Positions 16,454 to 24,894 of a stretch of DNA of 64,000 nucleotides are shown piece after piece. The notes beneath the pieces were generated by a model that saw only the letters and a program-made list of their open reading frames with translations, was not told the origin of the DNA and searched no databases. How positions within the stretch are numbered: the first letter of the stretch is position 1; each line of letters opens with the position of its first letter. Position numbers and translations under genes: made by a program. This DNA is from an uncultured Desulfobacteraceae bacterium (lineage in GTDB: Bacteria; Desulfobacterota; Desulfobacteria; Desulfobacterales; UBA5852): contig CAJXSL010000020.1 of the NCBI GenBank assembly GCA_913060875.1, forward strand, positions 1 through 64,000, read 5' to 3'.

Positions 16454-16469
16454 AGCAGAAAACATGCCA
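16454..16469 (-). promoter_or_regulatory. Sigma-54 (-24/-12) promoter of the acetyl-CoA synthetase operon
   Basis: The minus strand reads TGGCATGTTTTCTGCT from 16469 to 16454. GG and GC are separated by exactly 10 nt, as sigma-54 requires, and the match to TGGCACG-N4-TTGCA is good. Transcription would start near 16443, giving a leader of about 60 nt before the ATG at 16381. The gene directly upstream encodes a sigma-54-dependent activator. Confidence 0.72.
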
Positions 16470-16598
16470 CTCCTTTTGGAATAATTAAAATTACAACAAT
16501 ATCATAATGTTAAGTGTAAAAATGAGGCGGGCGTGGAGGCGTTGATACAAAGGTTTTCGCAAAAATGCGAATTGGATAATGGAAGGTTTTCGAAACCG

Positions 16599-17987
16599 CT
16601 ATGACGATAATTTGCGGTGGCGATAACGGAAGGTATGATGATTGAGCCCCAACAGACGTGCGGCCTGGCTTTCATTGGAACGGCTGAGCTTGAGGGCTTC
16701 ATGGATGAAATGCCGTTCAATCTGCTCCATTGTCTGGGGAAGATCCAGCCCTGTGGGCGGCAGATCGGGCAACCGCTGAAGCCAGGACGCCGGGTCTTGG
16801 GTGTTTTCGAGCCGGCCTTCAAGACCCAGATCGTGGGACGTGAGCTTTTCGTTGCGGCTGGTCAGGGTGGCCCGTTCGATCAGGTTTTTCAGCTCCCGCA
16901 CATTGCCGGTCCACCGGTGGGCGCACAGGGCCTGCTCCGCCTCCGCTGAAAGGCCATTGAAGCGGGTGTCGAACTTGGTGTTGAAGTGGTTCAGGTAGTA
17001 TTTGGCCAGCGGCAGGATGTCTTCCGGCCTTTCGTTGAGGGACGGCACCTGAATTTTAATGACGCCCAGGCGGAAATAAAGATCTTCCCGAAAGCGTTCC
17101 GTTTGCATCATCGCGGTCAAATCCCGGTTGGTCGCCGAAACCAGACGCACGGCCACACGGGTGGGCCTGGTTTCACCGACGCGGTAAAACTCGCCCGATT
17201 CCAGGAACCGCAGCAGTTTGGCCTGGGCATCAGGAGAGAGATCACCAATCTCATCGAGAAACAGGGTGCCGTTATGGGCGCTTTCCACCAAACCGGTTTT
17301 GCCGGCTTCCCGTGCACCGCTGAAGGCACCGCCCCGGTAACCGAAGAGTTCGCTTTCCACCAGTTCCTTGGGAATGGCGGCACAGTTGACCGCCACGAAG
17401 GGGCCCCTGAAAACCGGGCTGTGGAAATGAATGGCGCTGGCCAGAAGTTCTTTGCCGGTGCCGGTTTCGCCTTCGATCAGGACCGGCGTGTCGGCACTGC
17501 GGGACACCCGTTGGATAAGGTCCATGACATTCTGTATGGCGTTGCTTTCTCCGATGAAGAGGGGCATGTTTTCCCTGAGGTTCTGGGCTTGCAGGGCCTG
17601 TACCTCCTTGCGCAACCGGATGGTTTCCAACGCATTGTCGATGGTCAGTTCAAGCTGGTCCATTTTCAGGGGTTTGACAACGTAGTCGTGCGCCCCGAGC
17701 TTCATGGAGCGGATCACCCCGTCGACGTCTTCATAGGCGCTGATCATGACCACCAGGACATGCGGATTGGTTTTTTTGATGCGGGCCAGCGCGTCGATGC
17801 CGTTCATGCCCGGCAATCCGATATCCATCAGGACAAGATCGGGTGACGTTTCTTCCAAGGCGGCCAGGGCGTCTTCGGCATTGGCAAATTCGGATATCTG
17901 GTAGGCGCTGCCCAATGCCAGGGAAATGCCTTCACGAATGGTGGGCTCGTCGTCAACGATGAAAAGATGGAAGCGGAGCGAGGTCAT
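16599..17987 (-). CDS. NtrC-family sigma-54-dependent response regulator
   Basis: This 462-residue protein has a receiver domain (about 1-125; DD at 12-13, phospho-acceptor Asp55, Lys105), an AAA+ sigma-54 activation domain (about 143-375) and a Fis-type helix-turn-helix at the C-terminus (about 420-462). Walker A is GETGTGKE (173-180), Walker B is TLFLDEIGD, and the arginine-finger region is FREDLYFRL. The sigma-54 contact loop reads GAFSGA (220-225) instead of GAFTGA, a conservative Thr-to-Ser change. The start overlaps the kinase stop by 4 nt (ATGA), giving a translationally coupled two-component pair. The nearest sigma-54 promoter lies about 130 nt beyond its stop, in front of the acetyl-CoA synthetase gene, a likely target. 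Confidence 0.93.
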   Translation of the reverse strand: MTSLRFHLFIVDDEPTIREGISLALGSAYQISEFANAEDALAALEETSPDLVLMDIGLPGMNGIDALARIKKTNPHVLVVMISAYEDVDGVIRSMKLGAHDYVVKPLKMDQLELTIDNALETIRLRKEVQALQAQNLRENMPLFIGESNAIQNVMDLIQRVSRSADTPVLIEGETGTGKELLASAIHFHSPVFRGPFVAVNCAAIPKELVESELFGYRGGAFSGAREAGKTGLVESAHNGTLFLDEIGDLSPDAQAKLLRFLESGEFYRVGETRPTRVAVRLVSATNRDLTAMMQTERFREDLYFRLGVIKIQVPSLNERPEDILPLAKYYLNHFNTKFDTRFNGLSAEAEQALCAHRWTGNVRELKNLIERATLTSRNEKLTSHDLGLEGRLENTQDPASWLQRLPDLPPTGLDLPQTMEQIERHFIHEALKLSRSNESQAARLLGLNHHTFRYRHRKLSS

Positions 17988-19453
17988 GAGGTTTGGTCTC
18001 CAATGGGCAATTCAATGGTAAACGCGGCACCGTCCCACTTGCCGTCGCCAACCGACAGGGTACCCCCATGGTCTTCAACGATGCGCTGGCTGATGCTCAG
18101 CCCGATACCGCTGCTGCCGTGTTTGGTGGTGTAGAACGGGTCGAAGATCTTGTGCCGGAGCTCCCGGGGAATGCCAGGACCGGAATCTTCCACGCAAATG
18201 CGCACCCCGGTTCCGTGTAGCCGGGTCTGGATGCCGATCCGGGCCGGCGGCGGATGGCCTTCGAGAATTTCAGCCGCATTCGTCATCAAGTTCAGCAAGA
18301 CCTGCTCCATGAGTTGGGTGTCCAGACGGCAGGGGGGCAGATCATGGTGCAGGTCCGTTTCCAGGCGGATGCCTTTTTTACGCAGGATCGTGGCCGTCAG
18401 ATCGATGGCTTCCTTCACCGGGCGGTTGATATCGGCCAATTCGAGGCAGGGCTCGCAGGGCCGGGCAAAATCGTAGACTCGGCGGATAACCGTTTCAATC
18501 TTCGTGGACGCCGATTTGAGCTGTTCGAGAATGCGGCGGATTTGGTCGGAAGGCTCGGGGTGATGGAGCAGTTTTTCGAGTGTATTGATGTAGATGTTGA
18601 TCCCGGAGAGGGGGTTGCGGATTTCGTGGGCGATACCGGCCGCCACTCTTCCCAGGGAAGACATCTTGTCCTCGGTGCGCAGCATCTGCTCCATTTCCCG
18701 GGCCGGGGTGATATCCATCAAGTTGATCAGAAGGGCGTCCCGGTTGCGGTAGTCGATCGGGGTGGCGCGGCAGTAGACATATTTTAATGCGGAGGGCTGA
18801 CCAGGGCGCTTCATGAAACGGCACACCATTTCGGCCTTAGGCTGTCGTCCGGATTGCAGGGACTGGAAAAACGCCTTGAATTTGACGCGATCGTCGGGGT
18901 GGACATACGGCAGGTCCAGAAAAGAGATTTCGTCGTCCATTTCCCCCATCAGTTTGTGCAGTTCCGGATTCCGATAGACCACCCGGTCGTCCTGGACGAT
19001 GCATATGCCCACCAGGGCATTCTCGACGATGTCGTTGAGGCGTTTTTCACTTTTGGACAAGGCATTGGTGGCCAGCAGGCGCTCGGCGATTTTGCCGATG
19101 CGCGAGGCAATGGCATCCAGCAGGTTTCGCTTGGTGCGGGGGAAGGGGCCCTCATCCAGCGGTGGGCGTTCTTCCAGATAGCAGACGGTCAAATCTCCCT
19201 GGATTTCCCCTTTTATTTTGATGGGCGACGACAGGCACCATTCGGTGGGTCTGAAATTGGCGGTTTGGTGGCGTTGTTCCATTAGCCGCAACCGCGCGCA
19301 GGAAATGGCCGGATATTTCATGGCGGCCGGAAGGAGTTGGACTACGCCTGCCAAAATGCCCTCAAGATCGATGCCCGGCGTTTCAACCAGTTGGGACAAA
19401 TCCAGCATGCAGCGCAGTTCTTTTTCGCGGAGACTGAGTTCCAGATCGTTCAT
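17984..19453 (-). CDS. Soluble PAS sensor histidine kinase
   Basis: A 489-residue kinase without obvious membrane segments, so it should sense a cytoplasmic signal. A GAF-like or unassigned N-terminal region (about 1-130) precedes a PAS domain (about 132-255). HisKA follows with the phospho-acceptor in GIAHEIRNPLSG (His276). The HATPase domain has its N box (NLMTNAAEIL), G1 box (EDSGPGIP) and G2 box (GSSGIGLSIS). I set the start at 19453; the frame opens earlier but without a ribosome-binding site. The 4-nt overlap with the NtrC-type regulator makes that protein its cognate partner. Confidence 0.9.
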   Translation of the reverse strand: MNDLELSLREKELRCMLDLSQLVETPGIDLEGILAGVVQLLPAAMKYPAISCARLRLMEQRHQTANFRPTEWCLSSPIKIKGEIQGDLTVCYLEERPPLDEGPFPRTKRNLLDAIASRIGKIAERLLATNALSKSEKRLNDIVENALVGICIVQDDRVVYRNPELHKLMGEMDDEISFLDLPYVHPDDRVKFKAFFQSLQSGRQPKAEMVCRFMKRPGQPSALKYVYCRATPIDYRNRDALLINLMDITPAREMEQMLRTEDKMSSLGRVAAGIAHEIRNPLSGINIYINTLEKLLHHPEPSDQIRRILEQLKSASTKIETVIRRVYDFARPCEPCLELADINRPVKEAIDLTATILRKKGIRLETDLHHDLPPCRLDTQLMEQVLLNLMTNAAEILEGHPPPARIGIQTRLHGTGVRICVEDSGPGIPRELRHKIFDPFYTTKHGSSGIGLSISQRIVEDHGGTLSVGDGKWDGAAFTIELPIGDQTS

Positions 19454-19520
19454 GGTATGCCGTCCTGGTGGTCGTAAGGAAGTGGTTCCTAAACCATGGG
19501 CGCTTGGCCCGCATAATACC

Positions 19521-19550
19521 ATTGTATATCAGGCGAATTCCATCTTGCAA
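19521..19550 (-). promoter_or_regulatory. Putative sigma-70 promoter of the kinase/regulator pair
   Basis: On the minus strand TTGCAA (19550-19545) is followed after 18 nt by TACAAT (19526-19521), which matches the -10 consensus at five of six positions. It lies about 70 nt before the kinase ATG. Confidence 0.4.
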
Positions 19551-19594
19551 ATACAAATGAGTTTTTGCTCATTATGGACGACCTGTTGGGGGTG

Positions 19595-20731
19595 TCAGGT
19601 TGGCGGCAGTCGGCGGCGGGAAGGTTTGGCCGTATGACCAATGCCCCGGGCAATGACCAGTTCCCGGCCGAGTTCGCAGCCGTCTTCATAGACAACCGGA
19701 TCCTGGCGGACGCCGCCCCGCTGGATGGTCCGGGTGTGGGGGTGGCGATGGTGCAAATAGCGGCTCAGTTGGGGGTCGCCGGCTTTGACCAGGGCCAGGG
19801 TTTGCGGTGCCGTGCCGGACGCGAGGGCCTTCTCCAGCTTGCTGCGGAAGCCCTCGATGATGCCCACGGCGAAATCGGATTGTTGGGATCGTTTCAAGCG
19901 GCGTCCTTGGCTGTAAACGGTCCATTGACGATCTGTAAAGCGCCGGATGAAATCGAAAACATAGGCGGCATGGGCCACATTGGCGTGCGTACCGGCGATT
20001 TCCAGAACCCGGCCGGATTTGCCTTTTTCCAGGACGAAGGCGGATACCCAGATGCACTGGACGAAGTAATAGTCCTGCAGGAGATTGGCCAGAAAATAGG
20101 CTTCGCGGAAATGCCGCAGGGCCGGTGATCCTAAAAAACGGCTGACGAAATCGCGCTTTTTGAGTTGCAAAGCGTCCAGGTGGTGCCGGGTCATGAGATC
20201 GTGGGCCTTGAGCATGGCCGCCTCGGCTTCATGCAAATTGGCGCTTTGGGCCAGGGACAGAAGCTTCCGGATGCGCCGGCGGGCGCCATTGCGGTCGGTC
20301 TCGTGGGATTGGATCCGCTCGTGGAGGGACCGGCGGGAGGCGGATGCGGCGGGATCGGCGCGCAATATGAGGCAAGCCTTTTGAAAAGCCGGTCCGTGGG
20401 GCGGCTGCCCGACCGACCCCAAAAGTGTGTCGGCCAGTTGATGGGCTGTTTCGTGCCGCAGAACCTCCCGGACCTCGTCCCAGGGGTGATTTTCAACCAG
20501 GTGGCGGCTTAGGCTGATTTCCCGCCGTTCCGGGGACCATTGGCCCAGGCGTGAGCATGTATCGGCCAAGCGAAAAGAGGGTTTGGGCAGACGGTGGCGC
20601 AGATCTTCTTCGAGGTATTGGCAGGCCAGGTCCCATTCATGGGCCAGCCCCATCAGGATGCGGCGCTCCCGCAGGTTGTCCTTTGGGGGTGTTGGGGGCG
20701 CGGGCATTCCGGTCAGGTTCAATTGCTTCAT
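19595..20731 (-). CDS. SprT-like metalloprotease domain fused to DUF2786
   Basis: This 378-residue protein has an N-terminal SprT-like zinc-peptidase region (about 25-140) containing VLRHETAHQLAD, i.e. the HExxH motif, and a histidine-rich PHGPAFQKAC that may supply the third ligand. From about residue 150 it continues with a DUF2786-like segment (RIRKLLSLAQSANLHEAEAAML) and a helical C-terminal domain ending in a basic tail. The combination suggests a protein acting on DNA-bound or phage-related substrates, but its function is unknown. It overlaps the preceding lipoprotein esterase gene by 4 nt (ATGA), making it the last gene of the ybbA-ybbP-tesA-like operon. Confidence 0.78.
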   Translation of the reverse strand: MKQLNLTGMPAPPTPPKDNLRERRILMGLAHEWDLACQYLEEDLRHRLPKPSFRLADTCSRLGQWSPERREISLSRHLVENHPWDEVREVLRHETAHQLADTLLGSVGQPPHGPAFQKACLILRADPAASASRRSLHERIQSHETDRNGARRRIRKLLSLAQSANLHEAEAAMLKAHDLMTRHHLDALQLKKRDFVSRFLGSPALRHFREAYFLANLLQDYYFVQCIWVSAFVLEKGKSGRVLEIAGTHANVAHAAYVFDFIRRFTDRQWTVYSQGRRLKRSQQSDFAVGIIEGFRSKLEKALASGTAPQTLALVKAGDPQLSRYLHHRHPHTRTIQRGGVRQDPVVYEDGCELGRELVIARGIGHTAKPSRRRLPPT

Positions 20732-21429
20732 TGCGCCGGAGTTCCTTCGGTACGTTGTTGATGGCGGTCGATGGCCTGAGTAATATAGGGATAGATGTGA
20801 TCGACGATGATGCGATACCCCTTGGGGGTGGGATGAATGCCGTCGGCCTGGTTGAACTCCGGCCGACCGGCGACGCCCTCCAGGAAAAAGGGGATCAGGA
20901 CGACCCCTGAGTCCTGGGCGATATCCGTATAAATAGCGCGAAACCTTTCGGTAAAAGCCGGACCGAGGTTGCGCACCATTTGCATACCCGCCAGAACCAC
21001 AACGATTTCCCGAGCCTCGAGTTCGGCCACAATCGTCGCGATGTTGCCGCGCGTCAGCGCGGGGTCGACGCCGCGCAGGCCGTCGTTGGCGCCCGTTTCC
21101 AGGATAACGAGATTCGGGTCCAGGGTCAGCATCCAGTCCAGGCGCGACAGGGCCCCGCTGCTGGTCTCGCCGCTGACGCCGGCATTGATCACCTGATAGG
21201 CGAACCCGTCATCCCGAAGCCTGGCCGCCAGCAATGCCGGGTAGGCTTCCGCCTCGTCGACGCCGTAGCCGGCGGTGAGGCTGTCCCCCATGCAGACAAT
21301 GGTGCCGTCGACCGCCGGGGGGGCCACCGGGGCGGGGGCGGTGGTCGCCTGGGGCGGACTGTCACAGCCTGCCAACGCGATGCCCATGATCAGCAGCAGG
21401 CCCAAAACCGGGATGGTTTTGATCTTCAT
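20728..21429 (-). CDS. SGNH/GDSL esterase lipoprotein (TesA-like arylesterase)
   Basis: This 233-residue protein has a lipoprotein signal peptide ending in the lipobox LAGC (Cys at about 21) and a Pro/Ala-rich linker. The SGNH hydrolase core follows: block I GDSLTAGYG, block III GANDGLRG and block V DGIHPTPKGY. It should be a lipid-anchored esterase, thioesterase or lysophospholipase facing the periplasm. The start at 21429 has AAGGAAT upstream and is the only one giving a signal peptide. In E. coli tesA lies next to ybbA-ybbP; here all are on one strand in the order ybbA, ybbP, tesA, which supports the family call. Confidence 0.88.
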   Translation of the reverse strand: MKIKTIPVLGLLLIMGIALAGCDSPPQATTAPAPVAPPAVDGTIVCMGDSLTAGYGVDEAEAYPALLAARLRDDGFAYQVINAGVSGETSSGALSRLDWMLTLDPNLVILETGANDGLRGVDPALTRGNIATIVAELEAREIVVVLAGMQMVRNLGPAFTERFRAIYTDIAQDSGVVLIPFFLEGVAGRPEFNQADGIHPTPKGYRIIVDHIYPYITQAIDRHQQRTEGTPAQ

Positions 21430-21470
21430 GCCGTATTCCTTTACGTGACCCTCATGGTCTCCGGGAGAAC

Positions 21471-23975
21471 CTACTCGGCGGCGTGGGTTCTCAAAAACTG
21501 AGCGGGTTTGCGGCGCATGATCGCCCGGGAGGCACTCAACCCCACGGCCATGACGACAGCGATGCCGGCCATCAGGCCGGACAGGGAGGCCGCCGGATAG
21601 GTCTTGTAGGCGATGTCGAAATAGCGCGTGCAGACCACCCAACTGATCAAATGCGCCAGCAGGAGCCCCCCGACGGCGCTGCTGGCACCCAACAGGGCAT
21701 TCTCCAATGAAAAGACGTAAAGCACAAATCGCCGCCGTGCGCCAAGGATTTTAAAGTAGACGGCCTCGCGGATACGGGCCGACCGGGTGGCAATGATGGA
21801 ACTGGCCACCAGCAGGATGCCGGCCGCCATGCTGAACAGGGTAAAAAACCGGATGGCCTGGGAAAAGCGCCCCAGAGCGTCGGCCACCTGGCGGATGGTC
21901 CGGCTGGCGTCCAGGACGGTCACGTTGGGCAGAGCCTGGACGACCTGGTTCTGGAGGGCGGCAATCGCCTCCGGCGCCACTCGCAGCGCCGTGAAAATCG
22001 TCTGGGGGGCTTGCCGGAGTGTGGCTTCCGGAAAGACGAAATAAAAAAAAGGCTGCATGCTTTCCCGTGTGCGGGTGCGTATACTGACGACCCGGGCATC
22101 CAGGGGAACCCCCTGGATTTTGAAGCGCAGACGGTCGCCCAGGCGGATGTTGCCGATTTCGGCGATGCGGTCCAGGACGGAAACCTGGAAATTGCCGCCG
22201 CCGGCCTGAAACAAGGTTTTACCCGCTATGATTTTTTCGTTCTCGAGCAGGTGGTGGCGGTAGGTCAGGTTGAAGGGGCGGGCCAGATTGTCGCTTTTAC
22301 GCTGACGTTCCCTGGCCGGGTCGACGGCATTGCCGTTGATAGCCATAAGTTTGGCGCGTACGACGGGGTAGAATTGCGAGGTGCGGCCGACGGTTTGGGT
22401 AAAGCGATCGGTCTGGCCGCGCTGGATATCCAGAAAGAAGACATTGGGGGTGTCCTCGGGGTAGGCGTCCACAAAGGTGGCATTCAGGTTTTTCTCGGTG
22501 AGGAAAATAGCGAAAATCAATGTCAGCGACGCCATCAGGGTGACCAGGATGGGCTGGGTGGCGTTGCGGGGCCGGAAAAGACCACGGATGGCCTGGCGCA
22601 GGACCAGATGTCGGGTCGGCAGCCGCCGCAGTCCTTTGAGATAGAGCCAGGCCGCAGCCCATACGATGCCCACAAGCCCCAGGATACCGGCGATGAAGTA
22701 GGCGCCCGTGCGCAGATCGTCCAGGTGCCACAAGACAAGTCCCACAAAAAACAGGGTGGTCACCAGGACGACGCCCCCTTCGCCGAGCCGGACGCGCCGA
22801 TGCCCCTCCTCATGCCGAAAAAGGGCCGAAGGCTTGAGGTGGCGCAGGCCCAGCAAAGGACGGGCGGCAAAGAGGGCCACGGCCAGCAAGCCGACCAAGA
22901 GGCTTTCGCCAACAGCAGGCCAGACGATTCGAAAGGAGGGGGTCACCGGAACGAGGTCGCTAAGAAGACGGCCCAGCCCCTCCTGAAGGGCCAGCCCGGC
23001 CAGAACGCCGCATAGGGTGCCGACCATGCTCAGCAGCAAGACAAGGCCCATGTAGAGGTGCATGACGAAGGCGTTGGGGGCGCCCAGCGCCTTCATGGCG
23101 GCCATGGTTTTGATGCGCGTTCGCAGGAGGGCGGTCAGCACGCTCTGAATACCGATGCCCGCCAGCAGAAGGGTGAAAATGCTGACCAGCTTGAGGAAGA
23201 AGAGCAGGTTGTCGAAAATACGCTTCAGGCGTGAATCGGCGCTGCGAAAAGTATCCACCCGCTCCTGGGCAAGATCGGCGGTCGATAGCAGGTCTTTCTG
23301 GACAGTCTCCGGCGTGAGGCCTTCCGGAAGGCGCAGCAGGGCTTTGTAGCGCACACGGCTGCCCTGGGTAATCAGCCCCAGTTTCCCGCGGTCGCGGGCG
23401 TTGACGAATATCCGTGGCCCCAGGGTAAAGACGGTCACGGGTCGATCGGGTTCGGAAATCACCACATCCCGAATCATCATGGCGACATCCCCCAGATAGA
23501 TCCGGCTGCCCACCGATAGCCCCAGACGATCGAGCAGGGCCTGTTCGACCAGAACGTTTCCCGGCGTCAGCATTTCGGTGAAGGGCAGTCCTGAGGCGGT
23601 TGCGACTTGACCGTAGAAGGGGTAGCCTGGTTCGACCACTTTGACGGCCGACAGAAGGGATGCCGAGGCGTCCATTGTCCGGACCACGGTGTAGAATTCC
23701 CATACGCGGGCCGTGGCGACATCGGGGCGTTCGGCATAGCGGGCGAGCTTGGCCTCCATGGCGGGCAAAAAGGGAAAACTCGAACGGGCGATGACATCGG
23801 CGGCGTGCAGCTGCCGTGCATCGCGCAGCATGGCCTGCTGAACATTGGCCTGAAAACCGCCCAGCGCGGTAAGGCCCACCACCGACAGCACGATGCACAG
23901 GAAGAGGACGGCGGTTTGCTGGCGGTTCTGGCGAACTTCGCGCAAGATCATGCGGATCAGGAGGCCGAGATGCAT
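21471..23975 (-). CDS. FtsX-like ABC transporter permease (YbbP family)
   Basis: This 834-residue permease has an N-terminal transmembrane helix (about 18-38), a large extracytoplasmic domain, a central FtsX domain near residue 260-390, further helices around 400-470, a second periplasmic domain and a C-terminal FtsX domain (about 700-820). This duplicated layout is that of the YbbP/MacB-like predicted permeases, which usually act in lipid or lipoprotein handling and not in solute uptake. It starts 2 nt after the stop of the ATPase gene and is followed by the TesA-like esterase, as in the conserved ybbA-ybbP/tesA neighbourhood. The substrate is unknown. Confidence 0.88.
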   Translation of the reverse strand: MHLGLLIRMILREVRQNRQQTAVLFLCIVLSVVGLTALGGFQANVQQAMLRDARQLHAADVIARSSFPFLPAMEAKLARYAERPDVATARVWEFYTVVRTMDASASLLSAVKVVEPGYPFYGQVATASGLPFTEMLTPGNVLVEQALLDRLGLSVGSRIYLGDVAMMIRDVVISEPDRPVTVFTLGPRIFVNARDRGKLGLITQGSRVRYKALLRLPEGLTPETVQKDLLSTADLAQERVDTFRSADSRLKRIFDNLLFFLKLVSIFTLLLAGIGIQSVLTALLRTRIKTMAAMKALGAPNAFVMHLYMGLVLLLSMVGTLCGVLAGLALQEGLGRLLSDLVPVTPSFRIVWPAVGESLLVGLLAVALFAARPLLGLRHLKPSALFRHEEGHRRVRLGEGGVVLVTTLFFVGLVLWHLDDLRTGAYFIAGILGLVGIVWAAAWLYLKGLRRLPTRHLVLRQAIRGLFRPRNATQPILVTLMASLTLIFAIFLTEKNLNATFVDAYPEDTPNVFFLDIQRGQTDRFTQTVGRTSQFYPVVRAKLMAINGNAVDPARERQRKSDNLARPFNLTYRHHLLENEKIIAGKTLFQAGGGNFQVSVLDRIAEIGNIRLGDRLRFKIQGVPLDARVVSIRTRTRESMQPFFYFVFPEATLRQAPQTIFTALRVAPEAIAALQNQVVQALPNVTVLDASRTIRQVADALGRFSQAIRFFTLFSMAAGILLVASSIIATRSARIREAVYFKILGARRRFVLYVFSLENALLGASSAVGGLLLAHLISWVVCTRYFDIAYKTYPAASLSGLMAGIAVVMAVGLSASRAIMRRKPAQFLRTHAAE

Positions 23976-23977
23976 GT

Positions 23978-24649
23978 TCAGGCCTCCGATCCCGCGATCC
24001 GTCCGTCGGTCAGGTGAAAGCGGGTGTCCGCCCGCTTGGCAATATCGGGGTTGTGGGTCACCATCAAGAGCGTGGTATGCAATTCGTGCTGGAATTCGAG
24101 CATCAGTTCAAGGATGGCCTGACCGCTGCGGGAATCCAGATTGCCGGTCGGCTCGTCGGCAAAGATGATGGCGGGCCGGTTGATCAGGGCCCGGCAGATG
24201 GCGACGCGCTGCTGCTCGCCACCGGAGAGCTGATGGGGCATGTTGGTCTGGCGATGACCGAGACCCACGCGTTCCAACAAATACCGGGCCTGGTCGGCCG
24301 GATCCGGCGTGCGGGCCAGTTCCGCTGGAAACATGACGTTTTCCAGGGCGGAAAGGGAAGGCACCAGATGGAAAGATTGAAAGATGAAGCCAAAGGTACG
24401 GTTGCGCAGCGGCGCCAGATCGTCTTCGCTCAAATGCGTGATGTCCTGCTGCTGGATGCGGACGGTGCCGCTGTCGGGGCGGTCGAGCCCTGACAGGATG
24501 CTCAACAGGGTCGATTTGCCGCTGCCGCTGGTCCCCTGAATCACGGCAAATTCTCCTGGGGCGATCGCGAAGGATACATCCTTCAGAACCTGAATGCGGC
24601 GGTCGTCGATGGTGTAGGATTTATGCAGATCCAATGCTTCAATCGTCAA
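23978..24649 (-). CDS. ybbA: ABC transporter ATP-binding protein (YbbA/LolD type)
   Basis: This protein of about 223 residues has all ABC signatures: Walker [10 protein letters not shown], the Q loop ([14 protein letters not shown]), signature LSGGEQQR, Walker [14 protein letters not shown] and the H-loop histidine in MVTHNPD. The [11 protein letters not shown] and DEPTGNLD segments are typical of the LolD/MacB/YbbA branch that partners FtsX-like permeases. The best start is TTG at 24649, with GGGGAG 7 nt upstream; an upstream TTG at 24679 has no such site. It is first in the operon with the permease and esterase. Confidence 0.88.
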   Translation of the reverse strand: MTIEALDLHKSYTIDDRRIQVLKDVSFAIAPGEFAVIQGTSGSGKSTLLSILSGLDRPDSGTVRIQQQDITHLSEDDLAPLRNRTFGFIFQSFHLVPSLSALENVMFPAELARTPDPADQARYLLERVGLGHRQTNMPHQLSGGEQQRVAICRALINRPAIIFADEPTGNLDSRSGQAILELMLEFQHELHTTLLMVTHNPDIAKRADTRFHLTDGRIAGSEA

Positions 24650-24894
24650 ATTTCTTCTCCCCGGAGCAGGCCTGGACAACCTCGGACTTCAGTTACGCCG
24701 GTCCATCGTGGATTGGCTATGCGCGAAATGCCGCCGGCCTCACCGATCCGAAAGCGGCGTGGCCGACCGTAGGAAAATTAAGAACATCTGGCGGAAAGTC
24801 AAAGACACAATCGATTGCCCTGATCGAGTGATATTACTTACCCGAACGTCCCGCCCCTGTTCGGACGGTAGCGGGTGCGGCAGGTGTGATTTTT

